Shown here piece after piece: positions 1-8,302 of a stretch of 64,000 nucleotides of DNA. How positions within the stretch are numbered: position 1 is the stretch's first letter; the number at the start of each line of letters is the position of its first letter. Made by a program: the position numbers and the translations under genes. A model generated the notes under the pieces. That model was not told the origin of the DNA, ran no database searches, and saw only the letters and a list, made by a program, of their open reading frames with translations. The DNA comes from Planctomycetota bacterium (lineage in GTDB: Bacteria > Planctomycetota > B15-G4 > SIAN01). The stretch covers positions 124,001 through 188,000 of the forward strand of contig JANQQL010000025.1 in the NCBI GenBank assembly GCA_028289345.1. The letters are read 5' to 3'.

Positions 1-1
1 C

Positions 2-1045
2 TCTCGGTTCACGAGTAACTTTGGGTCCTCGGGGGGTGCCGTCTCTCTGGGGGCAGGGTGGGGTGGGATCGCCCGTTGTGTCTTCGAGGCGAATGGCGCG
101 GGGCTTGGGGGCGCCGTCTCGGTTTCGAGACGGGACGATTTCTTCATCGTCGGGTCAACCTTTCGGCGAAACTGGGCGTTTCTTAGAGGCGGCGCCGTGT
201 GGGGACAGCCGGCCATCGTCGGAAACTGCGTCTTCATTGCCAACTTCAGCTTGGAAGACAACGGAGGAGCGGTATCCATCGCCTCCGCAAGTCCCGGCCA
301 GATCGCGAACTGCACCTTCATTGGCAACGATTCGAACCAGGGAATTGGCGGCGCGTTAGACGCGGAGTCCGATGTCTTGGTCGACAACTGCATCTTCTGG
401 CAGAACTCTGACTCCGTGGGCACCCTTGACACGTCCCAGGTCTCCTTTGCGAACCCGCTCCAGCAGCCACGGCAAAGTTGCATTCAGGGTCTGGCCACCT
501 ACGTCGGCAACGGGAATACCGGGCTCGACCCTCGGTTCCTCGATAGCGATGGGGCGGACGACATTCTTGGCACAGCGGATGACAACTTGCTTCTTGCGAC
601 GGATTCCCCCTGTGTGGACGCTGGCAGCAACGAGCTCTCGGTCCCCGATGTCGCCGACGTCGATCAAGACATGGACGAACAGGAAGCGATGGCGCAGGAC
701 ATCCTGGGAAGGAACCGCTTCGCAGATCTCATGTCGGTCCCTGATCTTGGGATTCCCGGCTACGGCTACGACCAAGTGGTCGACATGGGAGCGCACGAGG
801 CCCGAGATTGCAACGAGAACGGGGTCGCGGATGCAGAAGAACTCTTCCTTATGCCCGGAAGAGATTGCGATCAGAATGGAATCCTCGATGAATGCGAGCC
901 GTGGATCGACTGCAACGGAAATGGTGTCCACGACTCGTGCGACATCCTTTTCGGAGGATCCAGAGATCTCGCGCCTCGAAATGGAATCCCTGATGAGTGC
1001 GAACAACCGGATCGAACCCAAAGCTGGAAGCCGTCGGAGCCGTAG
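2..1045 (+). CDS. Secreted beta-helix protein, 5' truncated
   Basis: The reading frame is open from base 2, so the gene starts before the window and only the C-terminal 347 residues or so are seen. They contain glycine-rich coils of a right-handed parallel beta-helix (GGAV and NCxFxxN motifs). A conserved block follows: NCIFWQN, CIQGL, GTADDNLLL, DSPCVDAG and DMGAHEA. The tail has Asp/Asn-rich calcium-loop-like repeats (DCNENGVAD, DCDQNGILDEC, DCNGNGVHDSC, RNGIPDEC). This architecture is typical of large extracellular surface proteins in Planctomycetota. The substrate or binding partner is unknown. The gene immediately downstream is a paralogue with the same C-terminal block, 36 bp away in the same direction, so this looks like a tandem duplication. 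A parallel beta-helix could be an adhesin or a polysaccharide-active protein; no catalytic residues can be assigned. Confidence 0.75.
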   Translation, partial: SRFTSNFGSSGGAVSLGAGWGGIARCVFEANGAGLGGAVSVSRRDDFFIVGSTFRRNWAFLRGGAVWGQPAIVGNCVFIANFSLEDNGGAVSIASASPGQIANCTFIGNDSNQGIGGALDAESDVLVDNCIFWQNSDSVGTLDTSQVSFANPLQQPRQSCIQGLATYVGNGNTGLDPRFLDSDGADDILGTADDNLLLATDSPCVDAGSNELSVPDVADVDQDMDEQEAMAQDILGRNRFADLMSVPDLGIPGYGYDQVVDMGAHEARDCNENGVADAEELFLMPGRDCDQNGILDECEPWIDCNGNGVHDSCDILFGGSRDLAPRNGIPDECEQPDRTQSWKPSEP

Positions 1046-1081
1046 GGGAGGGTTCCGACAAGCAGGTCAGGAGCTCCTTGG

Positions 1082-3178
1082 ATGCTAATCGCCAGTGCAG
1101 TTCTCGCTCTTTCGGCATCGGGTGCCGCTCCGCCAGGCGTGATCTTTGTGGACGGCAGTGCAAAGGGGGCAAACGATGGCTCTTGTTGGAAAGACGCTTA
1201 TCGATTGCTTCAAGAGGCGATTGCCTCGGCGAGTTTTGGTGATGAGCTGTGGGTCGCACATGGGACCTACTATCCCGATGAATGGAATGGCGTTGACACG
1301 AACGATCGCGAATCTTCGTTTCAGATTCTTGATGGCGTAAAGATCTACGGTGGGTTCACGGGAAATGAAGCCTCGATCGACGATCGGAACGACCCCGACG
1401 CGATCACGATCTTGAGCGGCGACTTGATGCAGGATGACGCCGCAAATTTTGCCAATGTCGAAGACAACAGCCTTCATGTCGTCCGAATGAACTCGGTTGG
1501 CTTGTCGACGGTCTTGAACCGCCTGTCCATTTCAGGGGGAAATGCATCCGGTCCTGGCCTCGATGGGCTAGGGGGTGGGGCTCTCCTCATTGACGCGAGC
1601 CCCTGGATCGTGAGATGTACCTTCGAGGGAAACCTCGCCGACTACGGCGGAGGCGCATGCAGCGTCGTCGGAGCGCCGCTCATTGAAGACTCAGAGATCC
1701 GGGACAACCTCGCGGGAATCTGGGGTGGTGGTTGGTCTTCCCATGGTTCGCGGCTCGCCGTGTACGGATGCGCTGTTCGGGGAAACTCCGCTCCTGATGG
1801 AGGCGGGCTGAACGCCGCCTCCGGGGTGCTTTCCGTGGCAGATTGCCTCTTCTCGGAAAACAATGCAGAAGAAACTGGAGGAGCCGTCTGCAGTTCCTTG
1901 TCCGCGGTTGCGCAAATCGAAGCCTGCGATTTTTATCAGAACGAAGCTGCTCGGGGCGCCGGCGTCTGTGTCGATGAAGCGACCGCAGGAATTCAGAACT
2001 CCGTGTTCCGGAGCAACATGGCGGGAGGGGCCAGCTCGGTCACGCTCGCGGGCTCCGAGGTGACGATTGTTGGGTGTCAGTTTGAGCAAAACTTTGGAGG
2101 GGTCGTTGGTGATAGCGGCTCTGGCGATAGTCGCCTTGTGGTCCGCGATTCCGCTTTTGTGGGAAACCTCGGAGGCACTGGTGCAGCGATCTTCATCGGG
2201 AGGTCCGTGGGAAACGTCGATGGTTGCACGTTCGAACGGAACGGATCGTTCGGTTTCGGAGGGGCGATTTATCACACCAGTGACTTCTTCTCGGTCCAGC
2301 GATCCGTCTTTCGTCAAAACTGGTGCTGGAACCAGGGTGGCGCCATTTATACACGTGGCGACATTCGACTCGTGTCGAACGAGTTTGTCTACAACATCGC
2401 CGCGCTTGACGATGGCGGCGCCGTGTACCATAGCACTGCGAGGTTTTCAAAGTTCGCGAGTTGCACTTTCGTTGGCAACGAAACGATGAACGGACTGGGC
2501 GGCGGGGTGTTTGTTCGAGTTGACATCCCCGTGTCCAACTGCATCTTCTGGGGCAATCGTGATCGATTGGGCGAAGGGGAGACCTCGCAGTTGTTCGCCA
2601 GTGGCGCGTTCGCGACACCCCACGCCTGTTGCATCCAAGGGCTTTCCGCGTTCTTCGGAAATGGGAACACCGGGGCGGATCCGCGGTTCATCGACGCGGC
2701 CGGCCCCGACACGATCGTGGGGACTGCGGATGACGATCTTCGACTGAGCATTGACTCACCGTGTATCGACGCGGGAGACAACCTCAGGGCTCCTCGCGAC
2801 TATCTGGATTCCGACCGGGATGGCGATAGTAAGGAACCGCTGCCCTTCGATCTGGTCGGGCTTTCGAGACTTGCCGATGTCCCGGCAATCCCAGACAGTG
2901 GGGTTCCCGGGAGTGTGGATTTGCCCATCATCGACATGGGTGCTCACGAAGCACAGGATTGCAACAGGAACGGAATCCTGGATGCGGTGGAGCTCCTTCA
3001 TGACTGGAGCGAGGACTGCAACGGAAACGGAATCCCCGATGGATGCGAAACTGACTGCAATGGGAACGGCGTCCCCGATGATTGCGACCTCGCCAGCGGG
3101 TTCTCTCTCGACCAGTTGCCGAGGAACGGAGTTCCGGATGAGTGTGATGAGTTCCCATTGACGAAGCCGTGGAAGTGA
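1082..3178 (+). CDS. Secreted right-handed beta-helix protein with DCNGNG repeats
   Basis: This 698-residue protein has a short hydrophobic N-terminus consistent with a signal peptide, then VIFVDGSAKGANDGSCWKDA, a common opening of pectate-lyase-like beta-helix proteins. Many GGG/GGA coil turns (about residues 140-470) form the predicted solenoid. Near the C-terminus come NCIFWGN, CIQGLS, GTADDDLRLS, DSPCIDAG and DMGAHEAQDCN, followed by DCNGNGIPDGC, DCNGNGVPDDC and RNGVPDEC repeats resembling thrombospondin type-3 or EF-hand-like calcium loops. The start was chosen because AGGAG lies 8 bases upstream of the ATG. It is a paralogue of the truncated gene before it, sharing the C-terminal layout. 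It probably acts at or outside the cell surface; an enzymatic role cannot be supported. A strong hairpin terminator follows. Confidence 0.8.
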   Translation: MLIASAVLALSASGAAPPGVIFVDGSAKGANDGSCWKDAYRLLQEAIASASFGDELWVAHGTYYPDEWNGVDTNDRESSFQILDGVKIYGGFTGNEASIDDRNDPDAITILSGDLMQDDAANFANVEDNSLHVVRMNSVGLSTVLNRLSISGGNASGPGLDGLGGGALLIDASPWIVRCTFEGNLADYGGGACSVVGAPLIEDSEIRDNLAGIWGGGWSSHGSRLAVYGCAVRGNSAPDGGGLNAASGVLSVADCLFSENNAEETGGAVCSSLSAVAQIEACDFYQNEAARGAGVCVDEATAGIQNSVFRSNMAGGASSVTLAGSEVTIVGCQFEQNFGGVVGDSGSGDSRLVVRDSAFVGNLGGTGAAIFIGRSVGNVDGCTFERNGSFGFGGAIYHTSDFFSVQRSVFRQNWCWNQGGAIYTRGDIRLVSNEFVYNIAALDDGGAVYHSTARFSKFASCTFVGNETMNGLGGGVFVRVDIPVSNCIFWGNRDRLGEGETSQLFASGAFATPHACCIQGLSAFFGNGNTGADPRFIDAAGPDTIVGTADDDLRLSIDSPCIDAGDNLRAPRDYLDSDRDGDSKEPLPFDLVGLSRLADVPAIPDSGVPGSVDLPIIDMGAHEAQDCNRNGILDAVELLHDWSEDCNGNGIPDGCETDCNGNGVPDDCDLASGFSLDQLPRNGVPDECDEFPLTKPWK

Positions 3179-3230
3179 CAAAGATCGGCGCACGTGACGT
3201 GCCCATCCGATTCGGCGTGGGAAAAGAAAC

Positions 3231-3266
3231 GGAGCCGGAAAAGTCGTCTTCGACTCTTCCGGCTCC
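3231..3266. terminator. Bidirectional hairpin terminator
   Basis: Perfect 10-bp arms GGAGCCGGAA and TTCCGGCTCC continue inward to a stem of about 16 bp with one mismatch and a TCTT loop. The hairpin lies between convergent genes, 52 bp after the beta-helix stop and 41 bp before the metalloprotease stop. It has a short A run on its left and TTTG a few bases to its right, so it could serve both genes. Confidence 0.8.
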
Positions 3267-3307
3267 GAAGTTTGTGAGCAACGAGTCTACGGAACTGAGT
3301 TCGTCAG

Positions 3308-5083
3308 CTACTGAATGGGTGCCAGGAAGCGGAGCGCGTTGCTGGCGGCGTAGCCCTGGGGACCTCCCGGATCCGGGAGCCAGTACTGCCAGAAGACTTC
3401 CACGCTGGAAATCGTGTCGGGCCAGCCGCTGATGATGGGGAGATCACCGTTCCCGTTGGTCGCGAGTGCCAGGATTCCGCCGTTGCCTCCCGTGAAGTTC
3501 GGCACCAAGGTTCCGCCCTTGAACGGAGCGTTGAGAGCGTCGAAGCCATAGATCAGCAGGGCGCCGGAGTTGGCAGGCGCTCCACTCAGGTCGAGGTTGA
3601 GGGGATCCCCGTTGCAAGCGAATCCAGATCCCGTCAGAAGCGGAATGCTTCCGCCGGTTCCCGCAAGGCCTCGTCCGATGTCGTAGAAGCTCGAGTTGTC
3701 CTGGGTGGTGACGGCGATGTTGTAGGTCCCGAGGCTTCCGTACCCAGAGTTGGTCGGCAGGTTGTCGATGCCATCAATGACGATGACATAAGTCCCGGCG
3801 GCCAGGTTCATCGAGATGGTGGCCGTCGGGTCGTTGCTGGGATCGGCCTCTGTGATGAGGGCGCCGGAGTTGTCCTGCAGTTTCAGGAGGATGTCGAGGT
3901 TCGGGCCGGGGAAGTGAGGATCCGCTTGGATGGTGACCAGCCCGCCGGAGGTGTGGAACTTGAACGCGTCGAGGTCCTGGCGAGTCTCAATGACTCCGGA
4001 AAACACGGTGGTGGCCGGATCGGGGCAGGACAGCGGCAGCGGGGACGAACCGGCGCCGTTGTTGCCGTGATCGTCCGCCTTCACGAGGACCCCGTTCGTC
4101 GAGCTGGTGATCACGGCGACGTCGTTCTGGTTCGAGGTGGCCCCTGTGTAGTCGCCGTTGCTCCACTGAACGAGGGTCCGGCCAAACGGGGCGCCCATGA
4201 TCGGTCCCCAGCTGGAGGAACCGGATCCACTTCCGGGGTGGTACTCCGCGGTGAACAAGCCATCGTGGAACAAGCCAAGGGCATGACCCACCTCGTGGCT
4301 GGCAGTCATCGATCCATTGTTGTCGCCCTTGTTGAAGACGAACACGGGGTTGTCCTGGCGATCGTCAAAGGTGTTGAGTAGGGCGATGCCTCCGGTGCCG
4401 GCTCCAAAGCCGTTGGTGGTCTGGGTCATCAAGCAGCGAATGCCCCAGCGCTCGTCGGATCCGCCAGTGTTGCGCAGGTCCGCGAGGGGCGGCTCTTCCG
4501 TGGTCACGTCCACCTCGAACGGAGCGAAGTCTTCGGCGACGTACCGCCACTGCTCGATGATGGTGAGCAACTCGCTCTGACTGAAGTTGTCCGAGCTACC
4601 GGAGATATTGAACGGAGGGAACACAATGTCATGACCCCAGGCGTTGTTCACCGAGTGGTGACCGGTGAAGTCCAGGTAGACCGTGTGATTCGCTCCGGGA
4701 TTGCTGTGAAGAGTGAACGCATCTTCAGTGGGAATCCCGCCCTCGGACGGAGGCGTCGGAGTTTGTTCTGGTTCCTTGGGCCGCGCAGTGTCCACCACGA
4801 ACAGCCGTTGCTCTCCATTCACCCACAGCGTGCTGTCGCGAAGGAGCTGACGAACCAGTTCCTCTGGCGCGACGTCGTGGTCGGCCGCGCATTGCTCCAG
4901 GTTGTTCCCGAGCATGTCGATCGCGGCCTCACCGCGCTGAGCTTCGGGAAAGATGGAGCGTGCCATGCCCTGGGGCTGGGCGTGCCCCGATGTTGAGGCG
5001 AGCCCCAAGACCAGCGGCGCCAGAAGGGCTGCGAAGCGCCGAATTCGCGCAGTGTCAACAGGAGAAGAGTTTGGGGTGGCCAT
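3308..5083 (-). CDS. Secreted zinc metalloprotease (metzincin type) with PPC-like domain
   Basis: This 591-residue predicted exported protease has a signal peptide at about residues 10-36 (hydrophobic stretch ending ASTSGHAQ). The metzincin zinc motif HEVGHALGLFHD is at about 263-274, with a candidate Met-turn (GPIMG) some 20 residues later. A following domain (about 340-450; VFSGVIETRQDLDAFKFHT, AGTYVIVIDG) resembles bacterial pre-peptidase C-terminal beta-sandwich domains. The C-terminus (FWQYWLPDPGGPQGYAAS) is of a kind I recall from planctomycete secreted proteins; its function is unknown. The open frame extends upstream to 5443, but that part is low-complexity Gly/Pro/Arg coding and lacks a signal sequence, so the MATPNSS start was chosen. 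The region before the start is very GC-rich. The substrate is unknown. Confidence 0.8.
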   Translation of the reverse strand: MATPNSSPVDTARIRRFAALLAPLVLGLASTSGHAQPQGMARSIFPEAQRGEAAIDMLGNNLEQCAADHDVAPEELVRQLLRDSTLWVNGEQRLFVVDTARPKEPEQTPTPPSEGGIPTEDAFTLHSNPGANHTVYLDFTGHHSVNNAWGHDIVFPPFNISGSSDNFSQSELLTIIEQWRYVAEDFAPFEVDVTTEEPPLADLRNTGGSDERWGIRCLMTQTTNGFGAGTGGIALLNTFDDRQDNPVFVFNKGDNNGSMTASHEVGHALGLFHDGLFTAEYHPGSGSGSSSWGPIMGAPFGRTLVQWSNGDYTGATSNQNDVAVITSSTNGVLVKADDHGNNGAGSSPLPLSCPDPATTVFSGVIETRQDLDAFKFHTSGGLVTIQADPHFPGPNLDILLKLQDNSGALITEADPSNDPTATISMNLAAGTYVIVIDGIDNLPTNSGYGSLGTYNIAVTTQDNSSFYDIGRGLAGTGGSIPLLTGSGFACNGDPLNLDLSGAPANSGALLIYGFDALNAPFKGGTLVPNFTGGNGGILALATNGNGDLPIISGWPDTISSVEVFWQYWLPDPGGPQGYAASNALRFLAPIQ

Positions 5084-5199
5084 GAATCTGAACCCTGGGA
5101 TCAAGAGAGAGTCGGGACGCCATTCAAGATAGCGGCTCCGGGGGGACCCGCGAGGGTGGGACGGGGAGCCGGGCGGGGGAGTTCCCCAGATCCGGTTTG

Positions 5200-5262
5200 G
5201 GCCCGGGGGATCCCCCGGGCCGGGCCCCGCTGTTCCCGGGGGGAGAGTGGTCGTCCCCCGGG
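5200..5262. repeat. GC-only palindrome cluster in intergenic space
   Basis: Bases 5200-5221 form a perfect 22-bp palindrome (half-site GGCCCGGGGGA). Next to it are arms CCCGGGGG (5235-5242) and CCCCCGGG (5255-5262) around a 12-base loop. The cluster lies in the 248-bp gap between two leftward genes, downstream of the serine hydrolase stop and upstream of the metalloprotease start. It could be a terminator for the hydrolase or a structured leader for the protease. No U-run accompanies it. Confidence 0.5.
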
Positions 5263-5331
5263 GGCCCGCGAATCCCTGGCACGGGTGAGCCCCCGCGGGC
5301 GACGCTCTCCGGGAACTCGATCGATGGGGCG

Positions 5332-6411
5332 CTAGCGTCTTGCGAGCGAAAGCTGCTGCGCGATCGGAAGAACGATTCGGGGTGGCCGGGCCCACTCGGA
5401 GTTGCACATCGCGGCGACCACGATTCCCTCGTCCACCAAGCAAAGAAGGCTGGTCCGCACGCGGGACTGGGCACCCCCGTGGCGGACGATCTTTCCATCG
5501 TCATCTTGGTGGATCATCCAGCCGAAGCCGTATTCGGTTTCGGTTCCGTCTTGGGTGAGTTGTCGGGTCCACATTTGCTCTCGAGTTTCCGAGTCGACGA
5601 GGTCCCCGGCCATCATCGCGTGGGCGAATCGCACTAGGTCCGCGGCGGTGCCGCAAAGTCCACCGCCCCCCAGTTTGTAGCTGATGTCCACCAGCATCGA
5701 GTTGCAGACCTCGCCATCGATTCGCCGGTAGCCTTGGGCCCGATGTTTGATGACCCTCGCCTGAGAGTCGTCCTGCATGGCGATGGTGCCTGCGGGGGAG
5801 AACACCGCTTCGTTCAAGTAGTCGACGAAAGGCTTCCCCGACGCCCCCTCGACGATGGCGCCGAGTAAGTTGTACCCGAACGAACTGTAGGCGTACTGAG
5901 TTCCCGGTTCGGCAATCAGGGGATCGTCGGCGAAGTATTCGAGGCCCTCGGTGGCGGTGGCGTAAGCCTTGGTATTGTTCAGATTGTCCGTGGGCAAGTA
6001 GTGGCGGACTCCTCCTTGATGGCACAGGAGTTGACGGGTGGTCACCTCCCAGCGCTTCTTGGGCCACTTGGGAACGTAGGTTTCAATGGGTGCGTCCAGG
6101 TCGACGGATCCTCGTTTGGCGAGCTGCATGACCGCCACCGCCGTGATGGGCTTGGAAATCGAGCCGAGGCGATAGACCGTGTGCTCCGACGCCGGGACGC
6201 CATTCTCGAGATCGGCCAGTCCAAAGCCTCGGGTCCAGGCGAGCTCGCCATCGAGTCCAATGGCGACGCTCAAGCCGATGATGGATTGTGCCTTCCTTTC
6301 CTGTTCGATGCCTTCCTCGAGGGATTGGAGGAGAGTTTCGCCCAAGGACTGAGGGGAAGGCGAGGCAATGGACAGGGTGATCTGAGCAAAGAGGCACATC
6401 GTGGAACTCAT
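5332..6411 (-). CDS. Exported serine hydrolase, class C beta-lactamase family
   Basis: This 359-residue protein has the penicillin-binding-protein/class C beta-lactamase fold. The SxxK nucleophile motif is S84-I-S-K87 in LGSISKP. The Tyr motif is YSS in QYAYSSFGYN, where YSN is usual, and the third motif is HGG near the C-terminus (VRHGGAQ). Members include esterases, D-Ala-D-Ala carboxypeptidases and D-aminopeptidases, so the substrate is not predicted. The start MSSTMCLFAQ places a short hydrophobic leader directly before the domain. An upstream extension to 6750 would overlap the divergent membrane-protein gene and is unlikely. The divergent promoter region at 6412-6493 contains a palindrome that could regulate both directions. 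Confidence 0.8.
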   Translation of the reverse strand: MSSTMCLFAQITLSIASPSPQSLGETLLQSLEEGIEQERKAQSIIGLSVAIGLDGELAWTRGFGLADLENGVPASEHTVYRLGSISKPITAVAVMQLAKRGSVDLDAPIETYVPKWPKKRWEVTTRQLLCHQGGVRHYLPTDNLNNTKAYATATEGLEYFADDPLIAEPGTQYAYSSFGYNLLGAIVEGASGKPFVDYLNEAVFSPAGTIAMQDDSQARVIKHRAQGYRRIDGEVCNSMLVDISYKLGGGGLCGTAADLVRFAHAMMAGDLVDSETREQMWTRQLTQDGTETEYGFGWMIHQDDDGKIVRHGGAQSRVRTSLLCLVDEGIVVAAMCNSEWARPPRIVLPIAQQLSLARR

Positions 6412-6449
6412 GGCATTCTCCAGGTCAGTCGGACGCGTGGGCTTTGTAA

Positions 6450-6465
6450 TGTAAAGTACTTGACA
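6450..6465. promoter_or_regulatory. Operator-like palindrome overlapping a -35 box
   Basis: TGTAAAGTACTTGACA is a near-perfect 16-bp palindrome centred on AGTACT. Its right end is a consensus TTGACA (6460-6465). A weak -10 (AAAATT, 6483-6488) follows after a 17-bp spacer, which would put transcription start at or near the ATG at 6494, so the rightward mRNA may be leaderless. The winged-helix regulator encoded two genes downstream is the natural candidate to bind it. That assignment is inference. Confidence 0.5.
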
Positions 6466-6493
6466 GTGATTCGAGCAAGGCGAAAATTCGCCA

Positions 6494-7093
6494 ATGGTCG
6501 AGACTCCTAGGCTCTCTCCGGTCGCCTCGCTCGGAACTCGGGCGGCGGCAGACTTGTCCTTCATTCGTTCCGCGATGGAACGCTCTGGTCGGTTCACCGC
6601 CGTGCCGGGTTGGAGCGGAGTGTTTCTGGGAGCCCTGGCCGTGGCCGCCGGTGGATTTTGTGTGGGTTCGACCACGGAACGATGGCCCGAGGTGTGGTTG
6701 GTTGCTGCCGCGCTGGCAGTTCCCGTCAACGCGTGGTCCATGCAGCGCAAGGCCCGTCGGCAGGGGTTTTCGGTGTTACGCGGTCGTGGACGAAGCTTCT
6801 TGTTCGGCCTTTGTCCCCCACTGATTGCCGGGGCGGTGATGACCGGCGTCCTGTGGCACTCGGAACGGGTTGATCTGTTGCCACAGACCTGGTTGCTGCT
6901 CTACGGCACGGCAGTGGTGACTGGAGGAACGCGCTCGCTTCCCGTGGTGACGATCATGGGGGTTGCGTTCATGATCCTGGGCGTGCTTTCGTCAATGGCT
7001 CCCGCATCCTGGGGCCAAGGATTTCTGATGGTCGGATTCGGCGGCTTGCATCTGAGTTTCGGTGCCTGGATTGGCCTTCGTCATGGCGGCTAA
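6494..7093 (+). CDS. Small integral membrane protein, unknown function
   Basis: This 199-residue protein has five to six predicted membrane segments: GVFLGALAVAAGGF, VWLVAAALAVPV, LFGLCPPLIAGAVMTGVL, TWLLLYGTAVVTGG, VTIMGVAFMILGVLS and FLMVGFGGLHLSFGAW. A soluble N-terminus of about 35 residues comes first. No Shine-Dalgarno precedes the ATG, which fits a leaderless transcript from the promoter at 6460-6488. The stop overlaps the start of the following winged-helix regulator by 11 bp, so the two are translationally coupled. Pairs of a small membrane protein and an HTH_34-type regulator are common in bacteria, but the role of the membrane partner is not established. I cannot assign a function. 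Confidence 0.7.
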   Translation: MVETPRLSPVASLGTRAAADLSFIRSAMERSGRFTAVPGWSGVFLGALAVAAGGFCVGSTTERWPEVWLVAAALAVPVNAWSMQRKARRQGFSVLRGRGRSFLFGLCPPLIAGAVMTGVLWHSERVDLLPQTWLLLYGTAVVTGGTRSLPVVTIMGVAFMILGVLSSMAPASWGQGFLMVGFGGLHLSFGAWIGLRHGG

Positions 7094-7460
7094 GCCAAAC
7101 CCTGTCCCCCGAAGTTCGCAGCAAAGAATCCCGCGTGGAGCCACGCCGCCTCTGGATCGACTGATTCATGAGCAGTCGCGCCTCGCGATCGTGAGCGCCC
7201 TGGCAGTCAATGAGTCTCTGACGTTCGTCGAACTCAAGGAACTGCTGGCGACGACGGATGGGAACCTCAGCGTTCATGGACGTAAGCTCGAAGCGGCTGG
7301 GTACGTGAAATGCAAGAAGTCGTTCCGCGGTCGCATTCCACGAACCGAGTACCGGCTCACCGCCACCGGTCGCCGAGCACTGACTCGGTACTTGGACCAC
7401 ATGGAGGCTTTGATCGCCACGGCGCGCAAAGGAACCTCGGTTCGGAAAAAAGCTCCGTAG
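7083..7460 (+). CDS. Winged-helix transcriptional regulator (HTH_34 type)
   Basis: This 125-residue protein matches the small winged-helix DNA-binding family. The core at about residues 22-105 runs LDRLIHEQSRLAIVSALAV, then LTFVELKELLATTDGNLSVHGRKLEAAGYV (helix-turn-helix), then a wing (FRGRIPRTEYRLT) and a C-terminal helix (ATGRRALTRYLDHMEAL). Members usually repress their own operon. The start is the ATG overlapping the preceding stop by 11 bp; an in-frame GTG at 7062 is the alternative. The likely target is the TGTAAAGTACTTGACA palindrome upstream of the coupled membrane gene. The ligand is unknown. Confidence 0.8.
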   Translation: MAAKPNPVPRSSQQRIPRGATPPLDRLIHEQSRLAIVSALAVNESLTFVELKELLATTDGNLSVHGRKLEAAGYVKCKKSFRGRIPRTEYRLTATGRRALTRYLDHMEALIATARKGTSVRKKAP

Positions 7461-7603
7461 GGGGTCGAGCCCTCTTTCTCTGCGTCTAGACTGCCGCTCG
7501 ATTTTCCGCTCTTGGTCGCATCCATGGCGTGGGCCCGGGCGAAGCCAACGGCATGAGCACACCGCAGATCGTCACGGCAACGACGAATGGCCTCGGGGTC
7601 TCC

Positions 7604-8302
7604 ATGAAAACTTCGAACTCGACCCCAGCGCTGCGACTGGACGGCGTCTCCCGGACCTACGACGGCGAGAGCGCCGCTGGACGAGCGGCTCTTCGGGACG
7701 TCACCCTGGCAGTGGAGCCCGGTCGCCGAGTCGCGGTGGTCGGTCGCAGTGGTTCGGGCAAGTCAACGCTGCTTCATCTCGCGGCAGGAATCGATCTTCC
7801 GACGACGGGGTCCGTGGAGCTGTTTGGCCGGGACCTGAGCAAGCTCACGGATCGGGAGCGCACCCATCTGCGCCGCAACGAAATCGGCCTCGTCTTTCAG
7901 TCGTTTCACCTGCAGGCGCACTTGAGTGTTGCAGAGAACGTGGCGTTGCCTGACGCGATCGCCGGAGCCCCGCGGCGGCCGACGGCCGAACGAGTTCGCG
8001 AGTTGCTGGATCGAGTCGGACTCGGTGATCGAGCCGGCGACGTGCCAGAGAAACTGTCCGGCGGGGAACAGCAGCGAGTCGCGCTGTGTCGAGCGTTGCT
8101 TCGGCGCCCCCGACTTCTCCTGGCCGATGAACCCACCGGCAGCCTCGATGAGGAAAGTGGACAGCGGGTGATGGCGCTGATGCTGGAGCTGGTCGAAGAG
8201 CACGACAGCACTTTGGTCTTTGTCACTCACAGTCGAGAGCTGGCGGCAACCGCCGATCAGATCCTGACCCTTCGCGACGGTCGCCTGTGCGAGCCGACAT
8301 GA
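7604..8302 (+). CDS. ABC transporter ATP-binding protein (AttE/LolD-like)
   Basis: This ATPase of the MacB/LolD family has 232 residues, the usual length for the group. Walker A is GRSGSGKST (about 47-55), the Q-loop is VFQSFHL, the signature is [16 protein letters not shown], Walker B is LLLADEPTG, and the switch His lies in FVTHSRE. It powers the double permease encoded next, with which it shares an ATGA stop/start overlap at 8299-8302. The start MKTSNS puts the domain six residues in and has GGGG upstream; an in-frame ATG at 7553 would add 17 residues. The AttH-like third gene suggests the set is an AttEFGH-type system rather than a lipoprotein-sorting LolCDE. Confidence 0.85.
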   Translation: MKTSNSTPALRLDGVSRTYDGESAAGRAALRDVTLAVEPGRRVAVVGRSGSGKSTLLHLAAGIDLPTTGSVELFGRDLSKLTDRERTHLRRNEIGLVFQSFHLQAHLSVAENVALPDAIAGAPRRPTAERVRELLDRVGLGDRAGDVPEKLSGGEQQRVALCRALLRRPRLLLADEPTGSLDEESGQRVMALMLELVEEHDSTLVFVTHSRELAATADQILTLRDGRLCEPT

